Assembly (NCBI GenBank): GCA_022775085.1
Contig: JALFJQ010000016.1
Location: 1-64,000 of the forward strand
Length of the DNA stretch: 64,000 bases
Reading direction: 5' to 3'
Origin: Clostridiales bacterium
Lineage (GTDB): Bacteria > Bacillota > Clostridia > Oscillospirales > Oscillospiraceae
Part shown: positions 23,253 to 32,627 of the stretch, piece by piece
How the letters are laid out: each line of letters starts with the position of its first letter
How positions within the stretch are numbered: position 1 is the stretch's first letter
Notes under the pieces: model-generated
Seen by the model: the letters and a program-made list of their open reading frames with translations, nothing else
What the model was told of the DNA's origin: nothing
Databases searched by the model: none
Translations under genes and position numbers: made by a program

Positions 23253-24976
23253 ATGGTCTTGTTCTTCTGATCATCTGCTGTGCCGCTCTGCTTGCCGGTT
23301 ACGTCTTCTACGGCCGCTACCTGTGCAAGAAGTGGGGCGTCGGCGAAAACGATCAGCCCACCCCCGCCCACACCATGGAGGACGGCATCGACTATGTCCC
23401 CGCCAAGGCTCCTGTGCTGATGGGCCATCACTTCTCCTCTATCGCCGGTGCCGGCCCCATTACCGGCCCCATCAGCGCCGCTGCTGCCGGCTTCGGCTGG
23501 GGCGCCTGCGCGCTGTGGATTGTCATTGGCGGCATCTTCTTCGGCGGTGTCCATGACTTCGGCGCCCTGTTCGCCTCCATCCGTCATGGCGGCAAGTCCA
23601 TCGGCGAGATCATCTCCGCCAACATGAGCACCCGCGCAAAGCGGCTGTTCCTGATCTTCTCCTACCTGACCCTGATTCTGGTCGTGGCTGCCTTCGCCTC
23701 CATCGTGGCCGGCACCTTCGGCGCCACCTTCGACGAGTCTGGTGCTGTTGATGTGGCTAAGTCCCTGTCCAACGCCCGGGTCGCCATGGTTTCCCTGCTG
23801 TTCATCGTCATTGCCATCATCTTTGGCTTTGCCGTGTACCGCCGCAATGTCTCCATGGGCACCGCTTCCGCAGTGGGCGTTCTGGCCATCGTCGCCATCA
23901 TCGCCGTCGGCATGAACTTCCATCCTATCTACCTGTCTAACTCTACCTGGATGTGGATCGTGGGCGTTTACATCGCCGTGGCTTCCGTTGCTCCCGTGTG
24001 GATCCTGCTGCAGCCCCGTGACTACCTGTCCTCCTTCCTGCTGTACGCTATGCTGGCTCTGGCCGTTATCGCTGTCGTCATGGGCCGTCCTTCCATGGAC
24101 AGCATGCCCGTGTTCCAGAGCGCCGAGTCCACCACCCCCGTGTTCCCCGTTCTGTTCACCACCATCGCCTGCGGCGCTATCTCCGGCTTCCACTCTCTGG
24201 TGTCCTCCGGCACCACCTCCAAGCAGCTGGATAAGGAGACCGATGCCAAGCCCATCGCTTACGGCGGTATGCTGCTGGAGTGTGTGCTGGCTGTCCTGAC
24301 CCTGTGCGCCGTTGCTTACGCCTACAGCTGGAACGCTGCCAACCCTGACAGCGCTCTGAAGGGTGCCACCGCTATCTTCGGCGGCGGTATCGCCGGCATG
24401 ATCGATCCTTCCCGGGGTGCTGTGTACGAGGTTCTGTACACCCTGCTGGTTCTGACCTACTCCGCTTTCTGCCTGACCTCTCTGGACACCGCCACCCGTC
24501 TGGCTCGGTTCATGTTCCAGGAGTTCTGGGTTGACAGCAACAAGGGTGAGACCCCCGAGACTGTCACCGGCTACAAGAAGGTTCTGTCCAATCCCTACGT
24601 CGCCACCATCATCACCGTGGTGCTGGGCATCCTGCTGGGCATGAACGGCTACGGCAAGATCTGGGCGCTGTTCGGCTCCGCCAACCAGCTGCTGGCCGCT
24701 CTGGGCCTGCTGGCCGTTGCCACTTGGCTGAGCAACATCGGCAAGGACAACAAGATGTTCCTGCTGCCCATGGCCTTCATGCTGTGCGTCACCATCGCCT
24801 CCCTGTTCATCAACACCAAGACCCAGCTGGCTACCATTGCCAAGGGCGGTGCTGACTGGGGCCCCTACGCACAGGTCATTCTGGGCGTGCTGCTGATCGT
24901 TCTGGCCGTTGTCCTCGCCATCGAGGGTGTTATGACCATCTGCAAGCAGTACAAGGCTCACAAGACTGCCGCGTAA
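23249..24976 (+). CDS. cstA: CstA-family carbon-starvation / pyruvate transporter
   Basis: The 575-residue membrane protein has ~15 hydrophobic segments. It carries the CstA opening GRYLCKKWGVG, the signature GHHFSSIAGAGPITGPISAA (residues ~63-82) and FFGGVHDFGALFASIRH. Characterised family members import pyruvate or peptides; the substrate here is not known. It is coupled to the upstream 180-residue gene and followed by a terminator at 24991-25023. Confidence 0.93.
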   Translation: MNGLVLLIICCAALLAGYVFYGRYLCKKWGVGENDQPTPAHTMEDGIDYVPAKAPVLMGHHFSSIAGAGPITGPISAAAAGFGWGACALWIVIGGIFFGGVHDFGALFASIRHGGKSIGEIISANMSTRAKRLFLIFSYLTLILVVAAFASIVAGTFGATFDESGAVDVAKSLSNARVAMVSLLFIVIAIIFGFAVYRRNVSMGTASAVGVLAIVAIIAVGMNFHPIYLSNSTWMWIVGVYIAVASVAPVWILLQPRDYLSSFLLYAMLALAVIAVVMGRPSMDSMPVFQSAESTTPVFPVLFTTIACGAISGFHSLVSSGTTSKQLDKETDAKPIAYGGMLLECVLAVLTLCAVAYAYSWNAANPDSALKGATAIFGGGIAGMIDPSRGAVYEVLYTLLVLTYSAFCLTSLDTATRLARFMFQEFWVDSNKGETPETVTGYKKVLSNPYVATIITVVLGILLGMNGYGKIWALFGSANQLLAALGLLAVATWLSNIGKDNKMFLLPMAFMLCVTIASLFINTKTQLATIAKGGADWGPYAQVILGVLLIVLAVVLAIEGVMTICKQYKAHKTAA

Positions 24977-24990
24977 TCCAACAAACCAAA

Positions 24991-25023
24991 AACACCGGAT
25001 GCTTCGGGCATCCGGTGTTTTTT
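24991..25023 (+). terminator. Terminator after cstA
   Basis: Stem AACACCGGATGC with GCATCCGGTGTT, followed by TTTTT. Confidence 0.9.
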
Positions 25024-25046
25024 GCGGTGAGGCGCCGCTGACATTG

Positions 25047-25205
25047 CGTTATACTAATTCTTGATAAAAAGATTTAATCAGCAGCGCAGGGATATTGGTG
25101 CAAGACAAGGCAGAGGAATGCAGCCATACTGTATGTATGGCAAGTGACGATAACGCAGTATTTCACCAATAGTCCAAGCTGATATTAAAGATTTAATCAA
25201 GAATT
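25047..25205. repeat. ~158-bp repeat-like element with CTAATTCTTGAT ends
   Basis: Its left end CTAATTCTTGAT and right end ATCAAGAATTAG are inverted repeats, and AAAGATTTAATCA occurs near both. The middle holds CATACTGTATGTATGG and ACGATAACGCAGTAT. It directly abuts the MITE-like element at 25206. No second copy was found in the window. Confidence 0.65.
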
Positions 25206-25371
25206 AGGGCAGCACCGCATAATGGGGCAAGGAGATTCGGTGAGAGATTTTGACCCAAGCGAAAGTATGGAAAATGCGGGAATACTGGATGTATTTCCCA
25301 TTTTTCATGCTGCACGATTGGGGCAAAAGATCCGCCGAAGCCCGCTGCTCCCATTGTGCGGTGTTGCCTTA
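25206..25371. mobile_element. MITE-like palindromic element, copy 2 (inverted)
   Basis: The reverse complement of this stretch closely matches 8103-8267 over its whole length. Ends GGGCAGCACCGCATAATGGG and CCCATTGTGCGGTGTTGCC are inverted repeats. Together with the element before it, it fills most of the 609-base gap between cstA and the MATE gene; nothing else recognisable lies there apart from a short CTCCAAGCTCCTCACTTC-type stretch at 25530-25575. Confidence 0.85.
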
Positions 25372-25585
25372 GTATTACAAGTCCATTCTGTAATCGTTGC
25401 ACCATTGGGCCCGCTCGGTAACGCCACCTATTTGTCAGCGCGGCAATCCATTCCTCGCCAGGATTCATACAGTTTGCCCACTTGCGATTTTCCAAAAAAT
25501 GACTATAATAGAGCTGTTGCGCATCTCCACCCTCAACTCCAAGCTCCTCACTTCAAACTCCAAACTCATAACGGAGGTGTTTTTC

Positions 25586-26944
25586 TTGGCCCGCCAAAAT
25601 CAGAGTATGCTGGAAGGCCCGCTGTTTCCCAGCATTATCCGTTATACCGTCCCCATCATCCTCACCAGCCTTTTACAGCTGCTGTTCAATGCCGCCGACC
25701 TTGTAGTGGTGGGCCGGTTCTGCGGCAGCGTCAGCGTTGCCGCCGTTGGCTCCACCGGTGCCATCACCAACCTGATGGTAAATTTCTTCATCGGTCTGTC
25801 CGTCGGTGCAGGCGTTTCCGTTGCCCATGGCCTCGGCAGCCGTGAGGACACTGTGGTGAGCAATACCGTACACACCGCCCTGCCCACCGCCATCCTCAGC
25901 GGTCTGTTCCTCACCGTTGTGGGCGTGAGTTTCTCCAAGACCTTCCTGCGCATGATGGGCACCCCGGAAAACGTCCTGCCGCTGTCCTCCGTCTATATGC
26001 AGATCTACTTCGGCGGCATCACCTTCGGCATGGTCTACAATTTCTGCGCCGCCATACTCCGTGCCGCCGGAGACACCAAAAGCCCCCTGATCTATCTGAC
26101 CATCGCCGGTGTGGTGAACGTGATCCTGAACATTTTCTTCGTCACGGTGCTCCACATGAACGTGGCGGGCGTGGCCCTTGCCACTACCATCTCCCAGGGC
26201 ATCTCGGCAGTACTGGTCACCCGGGCGCTGATGAAGCGCACCGATGCCTGCCGCCTGTATCTGAATAAAATGAAGTTTCACAAGGCCCAGCTGGCAAAAA
26301 TCCTTCGCATCGGTTTGCCTGCCGGTATCCAAAGCTCCCTGTTTTCCATCTCCAACGTGCTGATCCAGTCCTCGGTGAACTCCTTCGGCGATGTATTCAT
26401 GTCCGGCAGCGCCGCCTCCTCCAATATTGAGGGCTTCGTCTATGTGTCCCTGAACGCCTTCCACCAGACGGCAGTGAATTTCATCGGCCAGAACGCCGGT
26501 GCCCGGAAGTACCGCCGTGTTCACCAGACGCTGCTTATCTGCCTTGGCTGCGTCACAGTGGTGGGGCTGGTTCTCGGCTCTCTCGCCTGCTTCTTTGGGC
26601 GGCAGCTGCTGAGCATCTACATCACCGACTCTCCCCAGGCGATTGAGTACGGCCTGGTACGGCTGGGATACATCTGCCTGCCCTATTTCCTTTGCGGCCT
26701 GATGGACGTGTCCACCGGCGCTCTGCGGGGTCTGGGTGCCTCTGTGGTGCCCATGGTCATCTCCATTCTCGGCGTCTGCGGTCTGCGCATCTTCTGGATC
26801 TACACCATTTTTCAGGTCTACCATACCCCGGATTGTCTGTTCTTTTCCTACACTGTCTCCTGGGTCATTACCTTCCTGTTCCAGATGGCGGCATTCCTTC
26901 TGGTATGCCGAAAGCTCCCAAAAGAAAACGCTCCTGCCGCATAA
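25586..26944 (+). CDS. MATE-family multidrug/Na+ antiporter
   Basis: A 452-residue protein with twelve hydrophobic segments in two halves, typical of MATE (MatE) exporters of the NorM/DinF-like bacterial branch: RYTVPIILTSLLQLLFNAAD at the N-terminus and FHQTAVNFIGQNAGARKYRR in the second half. The start chosen is TTG 25586, because GGAGGT at 25573-25578 is seven bases upstream; the next ATG (25610) has no ribosome site. The frame is open further upstream to 25397, but that part covers repeat-like sequence. Exported substrate unknown. Confidence 0.9.
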   Translation: MARQNQSMLEGPLFPSIIRYTVPIILTSLLQLLFNAADLVVVGRFCGSVSVAAVGSTGAITNLMVNFFIGLSVGAGVSVAHGLGSREDTVVSNTVHTALPTAILSGLFLTVVGVSFSKTFLRMMGTPENVLPLSSVYMQIYFGGITFGMVYNFCAAILRAAGDTKSPLIYLTIAGVVNVILNIFFVTVLHMNVAGVALATTISQGISAVLVTRALMKRTDACRLYLNKMKFHKAQLAKILRIGLPAGIQSSLFSISNVLIQSSVNSFGDVFMSGSAASSNIEGFVYVSLNAFHQTAVNFIGQNAGARKYRRVHQTLLICLGCVTVVGLVLGSLACFFGRQLLSIYITDSPQAIEYGLVRLGYICLPYFLCGLMDVSTGALRGLGASVVPMVISILGVCGLRIFWIYTIFQVYHTPDCLFFSYTVSWVITFLFQMAAFLLVCRKLPKENAPAA

Positions 26945-26951
26945 AAACAGC

Positions 26952-26999
26952 TGTCATTCCAAGTCAGTGCGCACACTGGTTCGGAATGACAGTTTCTTT
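26952..26999. terminator. Short TGTCATTGCGA-type hairpin between MATE and his genes
   Basis: A 40-base short form of the repeat (26952-26991, ends TGTCATTCC/GGAATGACA) is followed by TTTCTTTTTTATTTT. It separates two convergent genes and probably terminates at least the plus-strand one. Confidence 0.75.
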
Positions 27000-27000
27000 T

Positions 27001-27645
27001 TTATTTTGTCATCTTCTCCTGCTTGACCTTGTGGTCAATGATGTGGCGGCTGGCCAGCTCTGCCCGGATGTCCTCCACGGAGATGCCCATCTGCACCATC
27101 AGCACCAGGACATGGTAGGCAAGGTCGGCGATCTCGTAAATGGTCTCCGCCTTGTCCTCGGCCTTGCCGGCGATGATGACCTCGGTGCTCTCCTCGCCCA
27201 CCTTCTTGAGAATTTTGTCGAGGCCCTTCTGGAAGAGGTAGGTGGTGTAGGACCCTTCCGGCAGCTCCTTCTTCCGGCTCTGGAGTAGCTGATACAGCCC
27301 TTCCAGCTTGAACTTTTCCGTCTGCTCGCCCAGCACGGGATTGTGGAAGCAGCTTTCCTCCCCGGTGTGGCAGGCGGGGCCGTCCTTCTTCACCCGCACC
27401 TCCAAAGCATCCCCGTCGCAGTCGGCGGTGATGGATACGATGTGCTGGTAATTGCCGCTGGTCTCCCCTTTCAGCCACAGCTCCTGCCGGGAGCGGCTCC
27501 AGAAGCAGGTCAGCTTTTTCTCCATGGAAATTTGCAGGCTCTCCCGGTTCATGTAGGCCAGGGTCAGCACCTTCCCCGTCTCGTCGTCCACCACGATGGT
27601 GGGGATCAACCCTTTTTCGTCAAATTTCAGTTCGTCCAGATTCAT
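27001..27645 (-). CDS. hisIE: Phosphoribosyl-AMP cyclohydrolase / phosphoribosyl-ATP pyrophosphatase
   Basis: A fused HisI-HisE enzyme (214 residues) for steps 2 and 3 of histidine synthesis. Residues 1-~105 are the zinc cyclohydrolase with [29 protein letters not shown] and the ligands CHTGEESCF. Residues ~110-214 are the pyrophosphatase, with [15 protein letters not shown] and [13 protein letters not shown]. It is the last gene of the his operon, two bases after hisF. Confidence 0.97.
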   Translation of the reverse strand: MNLDELKFDEKGLIPTIVVDDETGKVLTLAYMNRESLQISMEKKLTCFWSRSRQELWLKGETSGNYQHIVSITADCDGDALEVRVKKDGPACHTGEESCFHNPVLGEQTEKFKLEGLYQLLQSRKKELPEGSYTTYLFQKGLDKILKKVGEESTEVIIAGKAEDKAETIYEIADLAYHVLVLMVQMGISVEDIRAELASRHIIDHKVKQEKMTK

Positions 27646-27647
27646 AT

Positions 27648-28406
27648 TTATAACCTCACAGGAATGTCTTTTTCTTTGAGAAGCGCTTTCAGTTCCGGAA
27701 TTTTCACCGTCCCGAAGTGGAAAATGGAGGCCGCCAGACCCGCGTCCACCTTGGGCAGGGTTTCAAATAATGTGACAAAATCCTCGGCACAGCCCGCGCC
27801 GCCGGAGGCGATCACCGGCACGTCCACCGCATTGGAAACCGCTTCCAGCATTTCTAAATCAAAGCCGCCCTTTACGCCGTCGGTGTCGATGGAGTTGAGC
27901 ACCACTTCCCCCGCGCCGTTGTCAACGCAGCGTTTGATCCAGGAAATCGCCTCCATGCCGGTGTCCTCCCGGCCGCCTTTGGCAAAAACCCGGAACTGGC
28001 CGCCCACCCGCTTGACATCGGAGGACAGCACCACGCACTGGTCACCATACAGCCGGGCCGCGTCATGCACCAGCTGGGGATTGCGGATGGCCCCGGAGTT
28101 GACGCTGACCTTATCCGCCCCGCATTTGAGCACCCGGTCAAAATCATCCAGGGTGTTGATGCCGCCGCCCACGGTCAGGGGAATGAAGATGGTGGAAGCC
28201 ACCTCGGTGAGAATGTCCGTGAACAGCTTCCGCCCCTCGGCAGAGGCAGTGATGTCGTAGAATACCAGCTCGTCCGCACCGTTGTCACTGTAGAATTTGC
28301 CCAGCTCCACCGGGGAAGACACGTCCTGCAGCCCCTGAAAATTGGTGCCCTTCACCACCCTGCCGCTCCGCACGTCCAGACAGGGAATAATTCGTTTTGT
28401 GATCAT
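27648..28406 (-). CDS. hisF: Imidazole glycerol phosphate synthase, cyclase subunit
   Basis: HisF, a 252-residue TIM barrel, joins PRFAR with ammonia from HisH to give imidazole glycerol phosphate and AICAR. It begins [20 protein letters not shown], with the catalytic Asp in CLDV and the second Asp in NSIDTDG. The start overlaps the hisA stop by four bases. Confidence 0.97.
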   Translation of the reverse strand: MITKRIIPCLDVRSGRVVKGTNFQGLQDVSSPVELGKFYSDNGADELVFYDITASAEGRKLFTDILTEVASTIFIPLTVGGGINTLDDFDRVLKCGADKVSVNSGAIRNPQLVHDAARLYGDQCVVLSSDVKRVGGQFRVFAKGGREDTGMEAISWIKRCVDNGAGEVVLNSIDTDGVKGGFDLEMLEAVSNAVDVPVIASGGAGCAEDFVTLFETLPKVDAGLAASIFHFGTVKIPELKALLKEKDIPVRL

Positions 28407-29116
28407 TTTGCCGCCTCCACCGCTTCTTTTAAGTCCACCGCGCCGATGTAGTAGGCCTTGCCAATGATGGCCCCGTGAAGCTTCATTTCCGCCAGAGCCT
28501 TCACGTCCTCCATAGACGATACGCCGCCGGAGGCGATCAGGTCAATGTCGAATTTTGCCGACAAGTCCCGGTACAGCTCCCGGTTGGTGCCCTTCATGGC
28601 CCCGTCCCGGGAAATATCGGTGCAGATAATGGTCTTGATCCCCAGATTCTGCATTTGGATGAAGAAATCCTCTGCTTTCAAATCGGAAGTCTCCGTCCAG
28701 CCCTTGATGGCTACAAAGCCGTCCTTTAAATCCACGCCCACCGCAATTTTTTCGCCGTATTTGGCAAGGGCCTCTTTCAGAAAGTCGGGATCCTTTACGG
28801 CGGCGGTGCCCAAGATCACCCGGCTGACACCGATAGACAGATAACTGTCTACCGTCTCCATGTCCCGGATGCCGCCGCCCACTTCAGCAAACAGTCCCGT
28901 GGTTTCGACAATCTTTGCAATAGTGGAAAGGTTAGCGGGTCTGCCGATTTTAGCCCCCTCCAAGTCCACCAGATGGATGTGGCTGGCCCCGGCGGCGGCA
29001 AAATCCTTCGCAACGGACACAGGGTCGTCGCTGTAGACCGTCATCTGTGCGTAGTCGCCCTTGAAAAGCCTGACGGCCTTGCCGCCGTAGAGATCGATAG
29101 CAGGATAAATGTACAT
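28403..29116 (-). CDS. hisA: ProFAR isomerase
   Basis: HisA (237 residues) isomerises the aminoaldose ProFAR to PRFAR, the HisF substrate. MYIYPAIDLYGGKAVRLFKG carries the catalytic Asp of the AIDL motif, and CTDISRDGA the second. It is the barrel sister of HisF and overlaps it. Confidence 0.97.
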   Translation of the reverse strand: MYIYPAIDLYGGKAVRLFKGDYAQMTVYSDDPVSVAKDFAAAGASHIHLVDLEGAKIGRPANLSTIAKIVETTGLFAEVGGGIRDMETVDSYLSIGVSRVILGTAAVKDPDFLKEALAKYGEKIAVGVDLKDGFVAIKGWTETSDLKAEDFFIQMQNLGIKTIICTDISRDGAMKGTNRELYRDLSAKFDIDLIASGGVSSMEDVKALAEMKLHGAIIGKAYYIGAVDLKEAVEAAK

Positions 29117-29117
29117 A

Positions 29118-29720
29118 TCAAACCTCCGCGAATTTCCGCAGGATGGACAGCCCTACATTGCCGCTCTTTTCCGGATGGAACTGACAGCCGTAGATATTTC
29201 CTTTTTCCACGGCGGCAGTGATGGGGATGCCGTACTCCGTTAGGGCAGACAGAGAATCTTCGCAGTTTTCCGCGAAAAAAGAGTGAACAAAGTAGACATA
29301 CTGCCCGCTCAGGCCCTCTAAAAGAGTGCCGCGCCGTACATCCAGCGCGTTCCAGCCCATGTGGGGGATTTTCAGTTCCTTGGGAAGCCGTCCTTCCATA
29401 GGGACGACCTGTCCTTTCAGAAGTCCCAGCCCTTCATGGCAGCCGTATTCGTAGCTTCTTTCAAACAGCAGCTGCATTCCAAGGCAGATGCCCAGCAGCG
29501 GCTTTCCCTGTGCTGCCTGCGCCCGGACAAACTCCGCCATGCCGGAATCTCTCAATTTTTTTGCCGCGTCCTCGAAGGCCCCCACACCGGGCAAAATCAG
29601 CCGGTCGGCCTTTGCAAGCTCTGCCGCGTTGCCGCTGACAAAGGCCTCCTCGCCGATGGCTTTGCAGGAGGAGCACAGGGAAAACAGGTTTCCCACGCCG
29701 TAGTCGATAATGCCGATCAT
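29118..29720 (-). CDS. hisH: Imidazole glycerol phosphate synthase, glutaminase subunit
   Basis: The 200-residue glutamine amidotransferase supplies ammonia to HisF. The nucleophile is the Cys in LLGICLGMQLLF (residue ~80), and QFHPEKSG near the C-terminus gives the His-Glu pair. The ATG at 29720 shares one base with the hisB stop (TGATG); a GTG one codon earlier is possible. Confidence 0.97.
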   Translation of the reverse strand: MIGIIDYGVGNLFSLCSSCKAIGEEAFVSGNAAELAKADRLILPGVGAFEDAAKKLRDSGMAEFVRAQAAQGKPLLGICLGMQLLFERSYEYGCHEGLGLLKGQVVPMEGRLPKELKIPHMGWNALDVRRGTLLEGLSGQYVYFVHSFFAENCEDSLSALTEYGIPITAAVEKGNIYGCQFHPEKSGNVGLSILRKFAEV

Positions 29721-30301
29721 CACAGCACCCCCTTGGTGGACGGGATCTCATTGCTGCCGGTCAGTGAAACCGCCGCTTTCAGCGCCCGGCCTACGGACTT
29801 GAAGGCTCCCTCCACGATGTGATGGGAGTTCGTCCCTGCCAGCTGCCGCAGATGCAGGCTCATGGGGCAGTTCCGGGTGAAGCCAAGGAAAAATTCCTCC
29901 ACCAGCTCCGTGTCAAAGGTGCCGATTTTTTCCGTGGGGACATCCAGTCCATAGCACAGGCAGCTTCTGCCGGAAATGTCCACCGCACTGAGAATCAGGG
30001 CCTCGTCCATGGGGAGCAGGAAGCTGCCGTAGCGGGTGATGCCCCGTTTGTCCCCCAGCGCAGCCTGAAAGGCCTGCCCTAAGCAGATGCCGATGTCCTC
30101 CACGCTGTGGTGGTCGTCCACATGGGTGTCTCCGCTGCAAACAACAGTCAAATCAAATTTTCCGTGGGCAGCAAACAGGGTCAGCATATGGTCAAGAAAG
30201 CCAACCCCGGTATTGATTTCCGACTTGCCTGTTCCGTCCAGATTCAAGGTCAAAGAAATCTTGGTTTCCGCCGTATTTCTCTGAATTTCGCTGGTTCTCA
30301 T
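29720..30301 (-). CDS. hisB: Imidazoleglycerol-phosphate dehydratase
   Basis: Monofunctional HisB, 193 residues, a Mn-dependent dehydratase. Two metal-binding repeats are visible, HVDDHHSVEDIGICLGQA and GTNSHHIVEGAFKSVGRAL. No phosphatase domain is fused and no hisN/hisK phosphatase gene lies in the operon, so histidinol phosphatase must be encoded elsewhere. Confidence 0.97.
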   Translation of the reverse strand: MRTSEIQRNTAETKISLTLNLDGTGKSEINTGVGFLDHMLTLFAAHGKFDLTVVCSGDTHVDDHHSVEDIGICLGQAFQAALGDKRGITRYGSFLLPMDEALILSAVDISGRSCLCYGLDVPTEKIGTFDTELVEEFFLGFTRNCPMSLHLRQLAGTNSHHIVEGAFKSVGRALKAAVSLTGSNEIPSTKGVL

Positions 30302-31350
30302 AAAATAACCTCTTTCAGGGTGTCGATAAAGGTTTCCATCTGCTTCTTTGTGCCGATGGTGACCCGGTTAAACTGGCAGATCCGGGGGTTTGTGAAATGC
30401 CGCACCAGAATCCCCTTGGCTTTCAGCGTCTTGTACAACTCTCCGCCATCCATTTTGTCGGTTTTCATAAAAATGAAGTTGGCTTTGCTGGGAAGAACCG
30501 TAATGCCCAATTCCTCCAACTGCGCTGTCGTCCACGCCCGGGTTTCTTCAATTTTCCGGCATTTTTCCTGGTAGTAATCCTCCGCGTCCACGGTTTTTTC
30601 GCCCAGCAGCAGGGTCAGACGGTTGATATTGTAGGGATTGGTGGAATATTTGATCTTCTCCAGATCCGCGATGATCTCAGGACTGGCAAAGGCGTAGCCC
30701 AGACGTCCGCCGGCAAGGCACCGGGATTTGGAGAAGGTGCGGGTCACGAGAAGATTGTCGTATTTTTTGACCAGCGGCAGACAGGTCTCCCCGCCGAAAT
30801 CCACGTAAGCCTCGTCAATGACCACAACTGCGTCCGGGTTCGACTTGACAATTTCCTCGATCTGCCACACCGGAATCGTCATGCCTGTGGGTGCGTTGGG
30901 GTTGGCAATGACCACCAGCTGGTTCTTGCCGCAATACTTCCGATAATCAACGGAAAAGTCACTTTCCAGCGGAATCTTCTCGGCGTTGATGGCGTAAAGC
31001 TCTGCAAAAACTTCATAAAATCCGTAACTAATATCCGGGAACACAGCCCCCTGTCCGCCGAAGGCCATAAAGGCGAAGTTGAGAACTTCGTCAGAGCCGT
31101 TGGACACGAACACGTTCTCTGGACGGACGCCATACAGCCCCGCCAGTTTTTCTTTGAGATTCTTCGCCGTGGGGTCAGAGTACAGCCGCAGCAGCTCCAC
31201 CTGTTCAGCGTTCATGGCTTCCACCACGGAAGGGGCCGGGGGATAGGGGGATTCGTTGGTATTGAGCTTGATGTACTGCATATCCCGGGGCTGTTCGCCG
31301 GGGGTGTAGGCCTCCATGGACCGGTACTGTTCCTTCAGAAACCGGCTCAT
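30298..31350 (-). CDS. hisC: Histidinol-phosphate aminotransferase
   Basis: A 350-residue fold-type I PLP aminotransferase. Substrate-facing LNTNESPYPPAPSV, ANPNAPTGM and the PLP-lysine segment RTFSKSRCLAGGRLGYAFAS are clear. It converts imidazole acetol phosphate to histidinol phosphate. It overlaps its neighbours hisD and hisB by four bases each. Confidence 0.97.
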   Translation of the reverse strand: MSRFLKEQYRSMEAYTPGEQPRDMQYIKLNTNESPYPPAPSVVEAMNAEQVELLRLYSDPTAKNLKEKLAGLYGVRPENVFVSNGSDEVLNFAFMAFGGQGAVFPDISYGFYEVFAELYAINAEKIPLESDFSVDYRKYCGKNQLVVIANPNAPTGMTIPVWQIEEIVKSNPDAVVVIDEAYVDFGGETCLPLVKKYDNLLVTRTFSKSRCLAGGRLGYAFASPEIIADLEKIKYSTNPYNINRLTLLLGEKTVDAEDYYQEKCRKIEETRAWTTAQLEELGITVLPSKANFIFMKTDKMDGGELYKTLKAKGILVRHFTNPRICQFNRVTIGTKKQMETFIDTLKEVIL

Positions 31351-32627
31351 ACCTCCCCCTCCTTCCGAACAAGAACGCTGCGCCCGTGGGCACGGAGACC
31401 CTCTTTTTCCGCAAAGGCCGCGATTTTCTCTGCCACATTCCCCAGTGCGTCGGCGGTATAATAGCTGAACTGGCTCTTTTTCACGAAATCATCCACACTC
31501 AGGGGGCTGGAAAACCGCGCCGTTCCGGAGGTAGGCAGGGTGTGGTTGGGGCCTGCAAAGTAGTCGCCCAGAGCCTCCGGACAGCTGCGGCCCATGAAGA
31601 TGGAACCAGCGTTTTTCACCGCGTCTAAGTAAGAGAAGGGATCGTCCACCATCAGTTCCAGATGCTCCGGGGCGATCTCGTTGGCGATTTCAATGCCCGC
31701 CATCAGACTGTCCGCCACAATAATTTTGCCGTTGTTTTCAATAGAGGCCCGGGCGATCTCCTCCCGGGGCAGCTTCGGTAGCTGACGCTCCAGTTCCTCA
31801 GCAACCGCCGCCGCCAATTTCTCACTGTCCGTCACCAGCACCGCGCTGGCAAGTTTATCGTGCTCAGCCTGACTTAAGAGATCTGCCGCCACATGGACGG
31901 GGTCGCTTTTCCCATCGGCAATCACCAGAATCTCACTGGGCCCCGCGATCATATCGATGGACACCATGCCGAAAACCTGCTTCTTGGCTTCCGCCACGAA
32001 GGCGTTGCCGGGGCCGACGATTTTATCCACCTTGGGAATGGATTCCGTTCCGTAGGCCAGTGCCGCAATGGCCTGGGCTCCGCCCACCTTGAAAATTCTA
32101 TCCACCCCGGCGATGCTGGCCGCCGCCAGAATGGCGGGGCTCACCTTTCCGTCTCTGCCGGGCGGGGTCACCATAAGTATTTGGGGACACCCGGCGATTT
32201 TCGCGGGGATGGTGTCCATCAGCACCGTGGAGGGGTAAGCCGCCGTGCCGCCGGGGACGTAGACGCCCACCTTCTCAATGGGGGTCACCTTCTGACCCAG
32301 CACGATGCCGGGCTTGTCCGCGATCACAAAGCTGTTTCGCACCTGCCGGGAGTGGAACGCCCGGATATTCGCCGCCGCTTCCTTCAGAATCTCCAAAAAG
32401 CCGGGTTCCACCAGCGTCAGCGCTTCCTCGATTTCCTCTTTGGAGACTTCCAACGAGGTAAGCTCTGCCTTGTCGAATTTGGCGCAGTAGGCAAGCACCG
32501 CCTTGTCGCCGTTTTCGCGCACATCGTACAGAATGTCCGCCACAATGCCCGCTACGTCCACGGTAGGCGCGACCCGTGCGAAAATCTCAGAACTCGGCAC
32601 CTGCCCGTATTTCATAATCTTAATCAT
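31347..32627 (-). CDS. hisD: Histidinol dehydrogenase
   Basis: HisD (426 residues) oxidises histidinol twice to histidine using NAD+ and zinc. Family segments include VYVPGGTAAYPSTVLM, GPGNAFVAEAKKQVFG, IAGPSEILV, LLSQAEHD with the catalytic Glu-His, and AGPNHTLPTSGTARFSSPL. It starts at 32627, overlapping the hisG stop; a second ATG four codons in is also possible. Confidence 0.97.
   Translation of the reverse strand: MIKIMKYGQVPSSEIFARVAPTVDVAGIVADILYDVRENGDKAVLAYCAKFDKAELTSLEVSKEEIEEALTLVEPGFLEILKEAAANIRAFHSRQVRNSFVIADKPGIVLGQKVTPIEKVGVYVPGGTAAYPSTVLMDTIPAKIAGCPQILMVTPPGRDGKVSPAILAAASIAGVDRIFKVGGAQAIAALAYGTESIPKVDKIVGPGNAFVAEAKKQVFGMVSIDMIAGPSEILVIADGKSDPVHVAADLLSQAEHDKLASAVLVTDSEKLAAAVAEELERQLPKLPREEIARASIENNGKIIVADSLMAGIEIANEIAPEHLELMVDDPFSYLDAVKNAGSIFMGRSCPEALGDYFAGPNHTLPTSGTARFSSPLSVDDFVKKSQFSYYTADALGNVAEKIAAFAEKEGLRAHGRSVLVRKEGEV

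Noticed and set aside
23153-24961. 602-residue frame antisense to cstA
   Set aside because: Shadow frame with Gly/Gln/His repeats; cstA is unambiguous on the other strand.
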